64,000 nucleotides of DNA, taken from assembly GCA_028279345.1 (NCBI GenBank), contig JANQNY010000080.1, forward strand, positions 1 through 64,000, written 5' to 3'. Source of the stretch: Geminicoccaceae bacterium (GTDB lineage: Bacteria; Pseudomonadota; Alphaproteobacteria; Geminicoccales; Geminicoccaceae). Both the position numbers and the translations under genes were made by a program. The notes under the pieces are model-generated. The model saw nothing but the letters and a program-made list of their open reading frames with translations, was not told where the DNA came from and searched no databases. Below are positions 52,754 through 61,333 of this stretch, piece by piece. How positions within the stretch are numbered: position 1 is the first letter of the stretch; each line of letters opens with the position of its first letter.

Positions 52754-52814
52754 GGGCCGGCGGCGTAGCACCATCATCGGCAGCTTCCTGACCGACGAGC
52801 GTCAACGCCGGCCC
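52754..52814. terminator. Long-loop inverted repeat after the coiled-coil gene
   Basis: GGGCCGGCG (52754-52762) and CGCCGGCCC (52806-52814) are exact complements separated by 43 bases. It lies just after the coiled-coil gene's stop. It lacks a U-tract, so it might be a weak or factor-assisted terminator. Confidence 0.35.
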
Positions 52815-52869
52815 ACCTCACGTCGCCCGTGTCGTGTGGACGGACGCAGTGACTCGACGGCCCAAGCGC

Positions 52870-52908
52870 GCATTGTTTCGTTGTCGAGCGATCAATTCGG
52901 CATTGTTT
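52870..52908. repeat. Direct repeat GCATTGTTT, 30-bp period
   Basis: GCATTGTTT occurs at 52870-52878 and again at 52900-52908, exactly 30 bases apart, close to three helical turns. The second copy contains TTGTTT, a possible -35 element with AAGTCT 17 bases later, which would place transcription start just ahead of the leader ORF. Confidence 0.4.
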
Positions 52909-52950
52909 AGCTGCCTAGCACAGAGAAGTCTGCTACACAGGAGCGTTCAA

Positions 52951-53001
52951 ATGCCCCGCAATATCACTGTAGTCGTAGGCGAAAGGTGCATGGTCCGCTA
53001 G
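52951..53001 (+). CDS. 16-residue leader peptide upstream of the efflux gene
   Basis: MPRNITVVVGERCMVR is encoded by a 16-codon frame with a strong AGGAG seven bases before its ATG and the stop TAG at 52999-53001. It lies 75 bases upstream of a Bcr/CflA efflux gene, with an intrinsic terminator in between. The last codons overlap the 5' arm of a competing antiterminator (52985-52993). This is the architecture of ribosome-mediated transcription attenuation, in which translation of the leader decides whether the efflux gene is expressed. The peptide itself may be a stall sequence, but no match to a known one is claimed. Confidence 0.7.
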   Translation: MPRNITVVVGERCMVR

Positions 53002-53030
53002 CGGAAACCACATCCGTTTTGCCATGCGCC
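52985..53030 (+). promoter_or_regulatory. Candidate antiterminator stem of the efflux gene leader
   Basis: GGTGCATGG (52985-52993) can pair with CCATGCGCC (53022-53030) over nine pairs, one of them G-U. The 3' arm includes the first three bases of the terminator stem, so the two structures exclude each other. A perfect 12-base palindrome (TCCGCTAGCGGA, 52994-53005) lies in the intervening loop and spans the leader stop codon. Confidence 0.6.
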
Positions 53031-53058
53031 CCCGAATGAAGTTCGGGGGCTTTTTTTT
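53028..53058 (+). terminator. Intrinsic terminator within the leader of the efflux gene
   Basis: GCCCCCGAA and TTCGGGGGC form a perfect 9-bp stem with a 5-base loop, directly followed by eight T residues. It ends 18 bases before the start codon of the MFS gene, so it must be bypassed for the gene to be expressed. This is a textbook attenuator position. Confidence 0.92.
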
Positions 53059-53076
53059 GGAAGGCCCGAAAAAGTC

Positions 53077-54279
53077 ATGCAGAAAGCCAATTCGCCACCG
53101 GCTCTGACGACGCTTTATCTCTTGGCAGCAATCTCTCCGCTGACCCTCAACATGATCGTACCGTCGCTCGCCAACATCGCCGAGGATTTGAGGGCGGATT
53201 ACGCCGTCATCAGCCTTGCTCTCGGCGGTTTTCTGGCCGTGACGGCGTTCGTTGAGCTGGGCGTGGGGCCGTTATCCGACCGCATTGGGCGTCGGCCCGT
53301 GCTGCTGGTGGCCTTGGCTGTCTTTACCGTTGCGTCGTTGGGTTGTGCGGTCGCGCAGAGCGCCGAGACGTTCCTCGCGTTCAGGATGCTGCAGGCTGGC
53401 GCCATCTCGGGCTACGTCCTGTCGATGGCGATCGTGCGCGACACGCACGAGGGCCCGGAGGTCGCCAGCGTGCTCGGCCGGATCGGCATGGCCATGGCGC
53501 TCGCGCCGATGGTGGGGCCGATGCTGGGCAGCCTGCTGGATACCGCTTTCGGGTGGCGTGCGGTGTTTCTGCTCTATGTCGCCGTTGGCGCGGGATTGCT
53601 GTGCCTTACATGGTTCGATCTTGGCGAAACCGTGCGGCGACGCTCCGCAAGGGATGAACCAGAGGAGCAAAAGCTAACAAGGCTGCTCAGCGAGCCCATC
53701 TTCTGGTGCTACGCACTTTGCACAGCATGCTCCATCGCAGCGTTTTATGTCTTCCTCGCCGGCGCGCCGCTCATCGCCACCTCGGTGTTCGGGATCACCA
53801 CGGCCACGCTCGGTGTGTTTGTCGGCAGCATCACCGCCGGCTTCATGTTCGGGAGCTTTCTCACCGCGCGTTTGGCATCGCGCCACGCGCCGAGTTCGCT
53901 GATGCTGGCGGGCCGGATCGTGGCCTGTGCCGGCATACTCGTCGGGCTCATCCTGATTGAGGTTGAGGCGACGACACCGTTACTTTACTTTGGCTGCACA
54001 ATATTCGTCGGCGTTGGGAACGGTTTGACAGTCCCAAACAGCAATGCCGGCGCCATGTCCGTGCACCCTCGGCTGGCCGGCAGTGCCGCAGGCATTGCCG
54101 GGGCGCTGACATTGTCTGGCGGCGCGGCGGTGGCCACCGTGACCGGTTTCGTTCTCAGCGGCAGCCCATCACCCCAAGGCCTGCTCATATTGATGCTGGT
54201 GGCATCCTCCGCCGGATTGGTGACCGCAATCGCTGCGATCCGACTTGAAAGAAAAGCAGCCGAGAGCCTGATCACCTAG
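53077..54279 (+). CDS. Bcr/CflA-type multidrug efflux transporter (MFS)
   Basis: This is a 400-residue, 12-helix drug:proton antiporter in the inner membrane. Motif A between helices 2 and 3 is GPLSDRIGRRPVLL. The N-terminal TLYLLAAISPLTLNMIVPSLANIAEDL and the GWRAVFLLY region match Bcr/CflA members (bicyclomycin, chloramphenicol and related drugs). Its GC content and amino-acid use are a little different from neighbours (more Ser/Thr and AT-richer codons), compatible with transfer. Expression is probably controlled by the upstream leader peptide and terminator. Confidence 0.93.
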   Translation: MQKANSPPALTTLYLLAAISPLTLNMIVPSLANIAEDLRADYAVISLALGGFLAVTAFVELGVGPLSDRIGRRPVLLVALAVFTVASLGCAVAQSAETFLAFRMLQAGAISGYVLSMAIVRDTHEGPEVASVLGRIGMAMALAPMVGPMLGSLLDTAFGWRAVFLLYVAVGAGLLCLTWFDLGETVRRRSARDEPEEQKLTRLLSEPIFWCYALCTACSIAAFYVFLAGAPLIATSVFGITTATLGVFVGSITAGFMFGSFLTARLASRHAPSSLMLAGRIVACAGILVGLILIEVEATTPLLYFGCTIFVGVGNGLTVPNSNAGAMSVHPRLAGSAAGIAGALTLSGGAAVATVTGFVLSGSPSPQGLLILMLVASSAGLVTAIAAIRLERKAAESLIT

Positions 54280-54342
54280 TCACGCCCAGTGGTGCGTACG
54301 ACCGCTTTTCGCCGAGACGCGGGCGCCAAGGTCGTCAGGGCC

Positions 54343-56037
54343 CTAAGCCGTCCACGGCAGCACACCCAGCTGATACCTTGTGTCAAGCGCCTGGAGCGCG
54401 CCGACGATGGCAAGGACCGCGGCTAGGCAGACGACGGCGACGGCGGCAGCGAGGACGGTGTAGCCGCCGTCTTCGAGGTTGAAGACGACGACGCCCAGGG
54501 TTTCGGTACCCGACGACCAGAGGAGTGCGGAGACGGTGAGCTCGTTGTAGGCGGTCATGAAGACGAGCAGCGCGCCGGCGGCGGCGGGGGCTGCGAGGAG
54601 CGGGGCCACGACGTGGCGGAGGCGGTAGAGGACGCCGGCGCCATCGACCTGGGCCGCCTCGTCGACGGCCTTGTCGACCTGCTGGAAGCCGGCCAGCACG
54701 GGCGTCAGCGCAAGGGTGAGAAACCGCGCCAGATAAGCCGCGAAGATGATCCAGAGCGTGCCGTAGATCGAGACGCCGAGGCCCGGCAGCGGCTTCAAGA
54801 AGATCAGGATGCAGGCGACGCCCAGGACCACACCCGGCAGCGCGTAGGGGAGATCGACGAGGGGCCGCAGCGCCAGAGCCAAGGGGTTCTTGCGCCAGGC
54901 GATCAGATAGGCGAGCGGCAGCGCCATCAGCATGAGCGTAAGCGCTGCGCCAACCGCGAGAATGCTGGAGTTGGCGAAGGCGCGGCGGGTCACGTCCTGG
55001 TTCACCAGCACCTCGACATAGTTGGCGAGCGTCGCCGTCTCCGCGGTGAGGCGGACGCCGTAGGCAGGCACGAGCGAGGTGGCGACGAGTGCCAGCAGCG
55101 GTGCGATCAGCACCATGAGCGTCAGGAGCCAGGCCGTCGCCTCGACCGGAAGCCGATAGCCGCCAAGCTCAACCCGCCAGGGCCGACCGCCGCCCTCGAG
55201 CGTGGCGACATCGTTCCGGCGCAGGAGCCACGTCTGCACCAGCACGCCGACGATGGCGATGGCGGCGACGAGCACCGACAACACGGCGATCTCGGCGATG
55301 ACCTGCGGGCCGAAGCTGGCGAGGCGTTGGTAGATCAGGACCGGCAGCAGCGTGTGCCGCGCGGGGATGCCGATGAAGGCGGCGATGCCGAAATTGCCGA
55401 TTGCCGAGACGAAGGCGAGGGCCGTGCCAGCGATCATGGCGGGTGCCAGGAGCGGCAGCACGACACGCCGGAGCGCCTGTCCGCTCGAGGCGCCGAAGAC
55501 GTGCGCGGTCTCGACCAGCTCGGCGGGCATCTGCCGCAGGCCCGCGCGCACCGTGAGGAAAACGAGGGGCGCGTGCTGGATGCCCAAGAGCAGGATGATG
55601 CCCTCGCGCGAGTAGATCGGGTTGGGCGAGCCGGGCGGCGGCGCCAGGCCCAAGGCCCCCAGAAGCGCGCTGCCGGGGCCGAAAAGCTGGGTCCAGGCGA
55701 GTGCCGTGATCGGCGGCGGGATCAGGAGCGGCAGGACGAAGCCGAAAACGAGCGCCGTCTTGAGGCGGATGTCGGTGGCACCCACCAGGAGCGCGAACGC
55801 GGTGCCCAGGACGAGGGAGATCGCCGACGACCAGAGCGCCGCGTCGAGCGAATTGAAGGTGGCGTTCCAGGTGCTGCGGGCGGTGAGCACCTTTTGGGCG
55901 ACCGCCGGGTCGAGTGCTCCTCCCGGCAAGATCGCTTCCTGCAGGAGCCGCAAGAGCGGCCAAAGCGCCAGCAGGAGCACGAGAAAAGTGAGGACGGCGA
56001 GGAGGAGTGCCTCGCCGTCCGGACGCCAGACGCGCAA
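54343..56037 (-). CDS. Two-domain ABC permease, Fe3+/spermidine-type
   Basis: This 564-residue permease has about twelve membrane helices in two halves, each with an EAA-type coupling motif (VETAHVFGASSGQALRRVVLPLLAPAM, and VDEAAQVDGAGVLYRLRHVVAPLLAAP). That is the FbpB/SfuB layout of iron(III) importers, though thiamine and other ligands share it. The binding-protein gene lies just upstream with a six-base gap. No ATP-binding protein gene is adjacent. The C-terminal end is TRYQLGVLPWTA. Confidence 0.88.
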   Translation of the reverse strand: MRVWRPDGEALLLAVLTFLVLLLALWPLLRLLQEAILPGGALDPAVAQKVLTARSTWNATFNSLDAALWSSAISLVLGTAFALLVGATDIRLKTALVFGFVLPLLIPPPITALAWTQLFGPGSALLGALGLAPPPGSPNPIYSREGIILLLGIQHAPLVFLTVRAGLRQMPAELVETAHVFGASSGQALRRVVLPLLAPAMIAGTALAFVSAIGNFGIAAFIGIPARHTLLPVLIYQRLASFGPQVIAEIAVLSVLVAAIAIVGVLVQTWLLRRNDVATLEGGGRPWRVELGGYRLPVEATAWLLTLMVLIAPLLALVATSLVPAYGVRLTAETATLANYVEVLVNQDVTRRAFANSSILAVGAALTLMLMALPLAYLIAWRKNPLALALRPLVDLPYALPGVVLGVACILIFLKPLPGLGVSIYGTLWIIFAAYLARFLTLALTPVLAGFQQVDKAVDEAAQVDGAGVLYRLRHVVAPLLAAPAAAGALLVFMTAYNELTVSALLWSSGTETLGVVVFNLEDGGYTVLAAAVAVVCLAAVLAIVGALQALDTRYQLGVLPWTA

Positions 56038-56043
56038 ACGGCG

Positions 56044-57027
56044 TTACTGGCCGAAGATCTCGACGAAACGCTCCTTGTTCGCCTGGTCGTTGGCAAGCGC
56101 CGAGGCGGGATCGAAGCTCATGAGCGTGATCTCCGTGCGCGGCGGAAAGCCCTCGGGCGGCGTGATGTCGGGATGCGCCGGCAAGTAGCCCTGACCGGCC
56201 GCGAGCTGTTGGCCCTCGGGCGAGAGCAGGAAGTCGACGAAGGCCTTCGCGGCCTCGGGGTTGCGTGCGGTCGAGAGGATCGCCACGGGTTCGGTCACCG
56301 CCGAAACGCCCTCCTGGGGAAAAACGAACGTGACCGGCGAGCCGGCCTTGGCCTCACGGATCGGCAGGAAGTCGACCACGACGCCATAGAGCTTCTCGCC
56401 CGAGGCGACCGCGCGGAAGACGCCGCCATTGCCGCCCTGCGGTTGGATGTCGTTCTCGGCCAGCGCCTCGTAGTAGTCCCAGCCGAAGTCGGGGTTGGAG
56501 GTAAGCGTCTCCATGTGGATGGCGGCCGCCCCCGAGGTGAGCGGGCTCGGCATCGCCACCTGCCCCGCGGCTTCCTCGGTGGCGAGGTCATGCCAAGAGG
56601 TCGGCTGCATCGGGGCGTCGTTGTTGTGGACGATGCCGGTGGTGATCAGCTTGGTCGAGAAGTAGTGCCCGTCCTTGTCGAACAGCGCCGGGTCAAAGGC
56701 GTCGGTCGGCGCGTCGGGATGGGCGAGAAGGCGGCCCTCCTGCTTCAGGCCCTCCATGGTGACGGTGTCGGCGATCAGGAGAACGTCCGGCTGCGGGTCG
56801 CCGGCGGCGAACTCGGCGCGGAGCTTCGCCATCACCTTGGTCGTGCCGTCGCGCACCCACTCGACCTCGACATCGGGGTTGGCGGCGGCGAACGCGTCGA
56901 CCGTGGCCTGGGCGTCGGCGTTGGGCTGGCTCGTGTAGAGCACGAGCTTGCCTGAGGCGGCGAGCACCGGGGCACTGGTCAGCATGAAGACGGCGGCGAG
57001 CGCCGCGAGCATGCGCGGGGTCGTCAT
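56044..57027 (-). CDS. Periplasmic binding protein, Fe3+-type (FbpA-like)
   Basis: This 327-residue exported receptor has a signal peptide (RMLAALAAVFMLTSAPVLA). The fold matches the FbpA/2-aminoethylphosphonate-like group: LVLYTSQPNADAQATVDAFAAANPDVEVEWVRDGTTKVMAKLRAEFAAGDPQPDVLLIADT. The region FSTKLITTGIVHNND and TEPVAILSTARNPEAAKAFVDFLLSPEGQQL are typical. The paired tyrosines used by FbpA for iron were not obvious, so the ligand could be iron, phosphonate or a polyol. It is cotranscribed with the permease. Confidence 0.88.
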   Translation of the reverse strand: MTTPRMLAALAAVFMLTSAPVLAASGKLVLYTSQPNADAQATVDAFAAANPDVEVEWVRDGTTKVMAKLRAEFAAGDPQPDVLLIADTVTMEGLKQEGRLLAHPDAPTDAFDPALFDKDGHYFSTKLITTGIVHNNDAPMQPTSWHDLATEEAAGQVAMPSPLTSGAAAIHMETLTSNPDFGWDYYEALAENDIQPQGGNGGVFRAVASGEKLYGVVVDFLPIREAKAGSPVTFVFPQEGVSAVTEPVAILSTARNPEAAKAFVDFLLSPEGQQLAAGQGYLPAHPDITPPEGFPPRTEITLMSFDPASALANDQANKERFVEIFGQ

Positions 57028-57123
57028 GTCGGTCCTCCTGGCGATGGCTGCGTCCGGGGCTTAGGGTGCGCCCGTGACAGTTCGGTGACAACGTCGCTCG
57101 GAAGCGGCCACCGGGCGCGCGGT

Positions 57124-57498
57124 TCACCCGCGCGGCGGCAGGACGAAGACCGACCTCCCGGACGGGCAGCGGACGAAGCGGCCTTCGGGTGGCACGTTCA
57201 AGGTACCCGGCGCCGCTCGGACGATCGGCACGTAGCCGCCGGCGGCCTGGCTGGCGCAGTGCTCCGCCTTCGGCGGCTCCGGGGCGAGAGCCCGTACGGC
57301 GGGCGACAGCTCCGTCGTGGCGATCCGCGTAGGCGTCGCCGCATCCTCGCCCACCGCATGGGGGGCCACGACAAGCAGTCCTGCGCTCAGGAAGAGCAGC
57401 GAGAGGCGACGGGTGGTCGAGCGGCAGCCGGGAAGCACGTGGGGACCCCTGAGAAGACGCCGACCTAGGGCGAGGTCGGTCGTCCCCAACCCTGCCAT
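57124..57498 (-). CDS. Possible small secreted protein
   Basis: A frame of 124 residues starting MAGLGTTDLALG contains an internal signal-peptide-like stretch (RLSLLFLSAGLLVVAPHAVG) and a mature part with two cysteines (EHCASQ, VRCPSG). The signal is not at the chosen N-terminus, so the true start may be lower, at an in-frame GTG. No family is recognised. It follows the cupin gene on the same strand. Confidence 0.4.
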   Translation of the reverse strand: MAGLGTTDLALGRRLLRGPHVLPGCRSTTRRLSLLFLSAGLLVVAPHAVGEDAATPTRIATTELSPAVRALAPEPPKAEHCASQAAGGYVPIVRAAPGTLNVPPEGRFVRCPSGRSVFVLPPRG

Positions 57499-57529
57499 CG
57501 ACAGATGAAGAAAAGCCTGCCGAGACGCC

Positions 57530-57901
57530 TTAGCTGGAAGCGCCGAAGCCGCGGCCGCCGGGCTCGCGGTAGGCGCTGCGTGGCGGGCCGAAGATATCGA
57601 GGATCCTGGCACCGGCTGGCCCGGCGATGAAGTTGTGCAGCATGCCCGGTGGGATGTGGCAGACGTCGCCGGGGCCGACATCGAGCTCTTCCTGGCCGAC
57701 GATGAGCACGCCCGAGCCTTCGAGCATGACGACCCACTGCTCCTCCTCGTGGTGGTGCAGCTCGCCGGCCGCGCTGGGGGCGCAGGCGAGCGCCGAGAGC
57801 ATCACGTGCTTGCCCCAGAAGAGCTGCGTCTCAATCCCGTGCGCGAGCGTTCGCTCGAGCCCGCCCGTGGGCTCGCCGAGGTTGAAGCGTTGCACCGCCA
57901 T
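57530..57901 (-). CDS. Cupin-domain protein
   Basis: This 123-residue protein is one cupin barrel. The two metal-binding motifs are GELHHHEEEQWVVMLEGSG and PGDVCHIPPGMLHNF, with the His/Glu ligands in place. The last residues are Gly/Arg-rich. It is divergent from the UbiH-type monooxygenase, 100 bases away. The function could be enzymatic or sugar-binding; it is not identified. Confidence 0.87.
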   Translation of the reverse strand: MAVQRFNLGEPTGGLERTLAHGIETQLFWGKHVMLSALACAPSAAGELHHHEEEQWVVMLEGSGVLIVGQEELDVGPGDVCHIPPGMLHNFIAGPAGARILDIFGPPRSAYREPGGRGFGASS

Positions 57902-58001
57902 CGTTCCGCTCTCCTGATCAAGGTGCGGTGACGATAGGACAATTGCCGGCTGAGGCGAAGACGCTCTGGTCGTCGGGTGCGCGCGGGCCTATCTCGGCGC
58001 C

Positions 58002-59168
58002 ATGAACCAGCGTTCGTTCGATGCGATCGTCGTCGGTGGCGGGCCGGCGGGCCTTGCTGCGGCCCTCGCGCTCAGCCGTGGTGGCAAGGGCGTGGCGCTC
58101 GTCGACCCGGTACCGACCAGCCGACCGCCCACCGGCCGGACCACGGCCGTCATGCGGCCGCAAGCGGAGATCCTCGAGCGGCTGGGCGCCTGGCCGGCCG
58201 ATGCCGGAAAGGCACCGCTGCGCGGCCTCCGGATCATCAACCGCACGCCGGGCGGGCCGGAGACCGACGTCCTCTTCACCGCCGATGAGCTGGACATCGA
58301 CTGCTTCGGCTGGAACGTTCGGAACAGCGATCTCGTCGACGCGCTGCACGCGGCAGCCGCGGATCGGGTCGAGCTGGTGGCCGCCCGGCTGGAAGGGTTG
58401 AGGCGCAGCGAAGGTCGCTGGCGGCTCGAGCTTGATGACGGCGGCCGCCTCTCCGCGTCGCTCGTCGCCGGTGCCGACGGCAAGAACTCCCGGGTGCGCG
58501 ATGCGCTCAGAATCGGCGTGCGGCGGCACGACTACGGGCAGACCGCCAACGCCGCGCATCTCCGCATCGACGGTCACCACGACAATGTCTCGGTCGAGGT
58601 CCACAAGTCGGGCGGGCCCTTCACGACCGTGCCGGCGGGCCCGAGGCAGGTCAGCCTCGTCTGGCTGGAGCGTGACGCGCGCGCCCAGCAACTCGCTGCT
58701 CTGGACAATCGCGCCTTCTTAGAAGAGGTCGAGCACGCGGACGAAAGACGACACGGCCGCTTCACGGCGGTCGAGGGGCGCGCCTGCGTGCCGATCGTCG
58801 GTCTGCTCGCGCACCGTCTGACGGCGCCGGGTGCCCTCATTCTCGGCGAGGCGGCGCATGCGGTCTCACCCCTCGGCGCGCAAGGCTTCAACCTGACGCT
58901 CAGGGACTGCGCAGCGCTCGAAAGCGTGGCGTTGTCGGCGCCCTTTGCGCGCGCCGACGTGCTCAAGGCCTATGAGCGGGCACGTCTCGGCGAAACGCGG
59001 CTCTATTTCTGGTTCATCGACATGCTCAACCGCGCCGTCTTTCGCGCGGACCCAGCCGTGGGTCTGGCACGTGGCCTTGGGCTTCAGGCCATGCACGCCC
59101 TCGCACCGGTGCGCCGCGACCTGATGCAGCGGCTGATGCAGCCCCAACCCCTCTTCGGCGCCGCCTGA
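58002..59168 (+). CDS. UbiH/UbiF/COQ6-family FAD-dependent monooxygenase
   Basis: This 388-residue flavoprotein hydroxylase acts in ubiquinone biosynthesis or a related ring hydroxylation. The dinucleotide motif is VVGGGPAGLAAALALSRGG, then LVAGADGKNSRVR and GEAAHAVSPLGAQGFNLTLRD, the second FAD-binding segment of the UbiH family. Its stop shares one base with the start of the DCC-family gene (TGATG). Ring position specificity cannot be told. Confidence 0.9.
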   Translation: MNQRSFDAIVVGGGPAGLAAALALSRGGKGVALVDPVPTSRPPTGRTTAVMRPQAEILERLGAWPADAGKAPLRGLRIINRTPGGPETDVLFTADELDIDCFGWNVRNSDLVDALHAAAADRVELVAARLEGLRRSEGRWRLELDDGGRLSASLVAGADGKNSRVRDALRIGVRRHDYGQTANAAHLRIDGHHDNVSVEVHKSGGPFTTVPAGPRQVSLVWLERDARAQQLAALDNRAFLEEVEHADERRHGRFTAVEGRACVPIVGLLAHRLTAPGALILGEAAHAVSPLGAQGFNLTLRDCAALESVALSAPFARADVLKAYERARLGETRLYFWFIDMLNRAVFRADPAVGLARGLGLQAMHALAPVRRDLMQRLMQPQPLFGAA

Positions 59169-59554
59169 TGCCCGACACCCTGACGGTCTACTACAACGGC
59201 GCGTGTCCGATCTGCGGCGCAGAAGTGCGCCACTATCAGCGGCTCGCTTCCGCGAGCGGCGCGCCGCTCGACTGGGTCGATATCAGCCAAACGCCCGACG
59301 CGCTCGGCGCCTATGGCATCGACCATGATGGCGCCCGACGCCGGCTCTACGCCACCGAGAGCGGCGGCGAGCTTTTGGGTGGCGTCGAAGCCTTCGCGCG
59401 GCTCTGGGAGCGGCTGCCGCGCTACCGTCTGTTGGCAGCGGCGGCGAGGTCACGCGTCATGCGGCCGGTCGCGGAGCTCGTCTATGAGCGCATGCTGGCG
59501 CCCACCCTCTACCGCTGGAACGTTTGGCGAGAGGCGCGTGGCGGGGTTCGGTGA
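59168..59554 (+). CDS. DUF393 (DCC-type) thiol-disulfide oxidoreductase-like protein
   Basis: This 128-residue protein has the DUF393 signature YYNGACPICGAEV, with the CxxC at residues 13-16, a thioredoxin-like arrangement. LLGGVEAFARLWERLPRYRLL is also characteristic. It is translationally coupled to the UbiH-type gene, which suggests a shared function in quinone or redox metabolism. Its last 105 bases overlap the antiporter gene on the opposite strand. Confidence 0.88.
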   Translation: MPDTLTVYYNGACPICGAEVRHYQRLASASGAPLDWVDISQTPDALGAYGIDHDGARRRLYATESGGELLGGVEAFARLWERLPRYRLLAAAARSRVMRPVAELVYERMLAPTLYRWNVWREARGGVR

Positions 59555-61153
59555 GGCGGCATCGATGCGCGCTCGGATCTGGCTGGCAAGGCCGATGCCG
59601 GCCTCGGCGCGGGCCTCGAACGCCGACGTCGCGCCGGCGTCCTTCAGGTGCTGCGCGTCCTCCTCGTTGTAGGCGATGGCGCTGATGGTGCCAGCGAACC
59701 GGCTCGCGACGATCTTGTCGAGCACGTAGAGATTGGTTTCCTGCGCCGGCAGGGCGAGGACCACGGCGCCGACCTCGACCATGCCACGGCGGCGGCGCTC
59801 CTTCATGCGCGTCGTGATGCGGGCCCACCACTCGACGTCGGTGGCGTCACCCAGCACCACGCGGCGACCGGCGCGCTGATGCGCAGCGACGGTCAAAGGG
59901 TCTGCATCAACCCCGAGCGCGACGTCACCCATGTCCATGCGCAGGCGGTCGTAGGCAGCGGTGCCGACCCGCCCCATGCCGAAGACGACAATGCGCACGG
60001 GCCCCAGCTCGTCGAGCGTCGTATCGATCGCCCCTGGCTGCTCGAACGAGCGAAGCCATGGCCTCAGCCGCTCGTAGAACTGATTGTTGAGACTGTTGAG
60101 CGGTGCCGCCACGAGGAAGGATAAGGCCACCGCGACGGCAAGGGCGACGAGCCAGGAGGGGTCCAGCCAGCCTTCGGCCGTCGCCAAGCCGACCACGATC
60201 AGCCCGAACTCGCTGTAGGTCGTCAGGCTCAGCGCAGCGAGGAACGAGGAGCGCGCGCGCAGACCCAGGCGGCAAAGGAGCCAAACGAACAGCAAGCTCT
60301 TGAGCGGCAGCAAGAGCAGGAACAGGACCGCCATGGTGAGCTCGGTCCACCCCGGCAGCCCACTGAGCCCGATCTGCAAGAAAAAGCCAACGAGCAGCAC
60401 CTCCTTGAAGGCGAAGAGCTGGCCGGCGACGTCGCTCGCACGCGGGTGTCCGGCGAGTAGCATGCCGAGTACCAACGCGCCGAGATCCGGCTTGAGCCCG
60501 ACGAGCCCGAATAGCGTCGAGCCAAGGCCCACCGCAGCGAACAGGCCGAACAGTGGCAGCAACTCGCCGTGGCCGGAGCGCTCCAGCAGGCGATGCAGGA
60601 GCGGGCGCGCGGCAAGCAGGCCCACCAGCAAAACGGCCCAGGGTGAGGGCAACGTACCGCCCGATACCGAGAGGAAGACCACGGCGAAGAGATCTTGCAT
60701 CACCAAGATGCCGATCGCGACATTGGCGAAGCTCGCACCGAGCTCGCCACGGTCCTCGAACACCTTCACGGTGAAAACCGTGCTCGAGAAGCTCAACGCG
60801 AAGCCGAGGAGGAGCGCCTCAACCGGGCTCATGCCCACAAACCACCAGAGAGCCGCCAACGTGCCCGACGTGACGATCGCGTGGGCACTCGCGCCGAGCC
60901 AGACCGGCGGCCGGGCGAGCTGCTCCAAGCGCAATTTGAGCCCAATGGTGAACAACAGGATCAGGACGCCGAAATCGCCGATCACGTCGATCGTCGCGTG
61001 CGATTCCAGCCCAACGCCCCGCAACACGAAGCCCGCCGCCAGAAAACCCACGAGCGGCGGCAGCCCGATCTGGCGGACGGCCAAACCGAACGTGAACGCC
61101 AGCGTCAGCGCCAGCGGAAACGCGAGCTCGTCGAGCAACGGCATGGACGGCAT
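59450..61153 (-). CDS. Kef-type cation:proton antiporter with TrkA-N domain
   Basis: This 567-residue protein has a CPA2 antiporter domain of about twelve helices (LPPLVGFLAAGFVLRGVGL, FGVLILLFTIGLKLRLEQL, LSFSSTVFTVKVFEDRGELG with its conserved acidic residue) and a cytoplasmic TrkA-N NAD-binding domain (VRIVVFGMGRVGTAAYDRL, VLGDATDVEWWARI). It would export K+ or Na+ in exchange for H+. Start MPSMPLLDEL at 61153 is chosen for the GGGAC upstream. Its 3' end overlaps the DCC gene by 105 bases. Confidence 0.92.
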   Translation of the reverse strand: MPSMPLLDELAFPLALTLAFTFGLAVRQIGLPPLVGFLAAGFVLRGVGLESHATIDVIGDFGVLILLFTIGLKLRLEQLARPPVWLGASAHAIVTSGTLAALWWFVGMSPVEALLLGFALSFSSTVFTVKVFEDRGELGASFANVAIGILVMQDLFAVVFLSVSGGTLPSPWAVLLVGLLAARPLLHRLLERSGHGELLPLFGLFAAVGLGSTLFGLVGLKPDLGALVLGMLLAGHPRASDVAGQLFAFKEVLLVGFFLQIGLSGLPGWTELTMAVLFLLLLPLKSLLFVWLLCRLGLRARSSFLAALSLTTYSEFGLIVVGLATAEGWLDPSWLVALAVAVALSFLVAAPLNSLNNQFYERLRPWLRSFEQPGAIDTTLDELGPVRIVVFGMGRVGTAAYDRLRMDMGDVALGVDADPLTVAAHQRAGRRVVLGDATDVEWWARITTRMKERRRRGMVEVGAVVLALPAQETNLYVLDKIVASRFAGTISAIAYNEEDAQHLKDAGATSAFEARAEAGIGLASQIRARIDAASPNPATRLSPNVPAVEGGRQHALIDELRDRPHDA

Positions 61154-61333
61154 CCGACCGGCGGTGTCCCGCAAGAACCCAAGCCTGTCGGCTGCCGCCC
61201 TGCAACCCCTATACGGCCTCTCTCACTCGAGCTGCATGACCCGCATGCCCTACCAGCCCACCACCGGGAATGCTCCCCTGGATGAACAGACGCAGGAGCG
61301 GGTGACCAGGCCTGAGCGCCGTCGCCTCTGCGT

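Noticed and set aside
54613..56955. 780-codon open frame on the plus strand
   Set aside because: It runs antisense through both the permease and binding-protein genes, is extremely rich in Arg/Glu/Gly and has no motif; it is a shadow caused by high GC.
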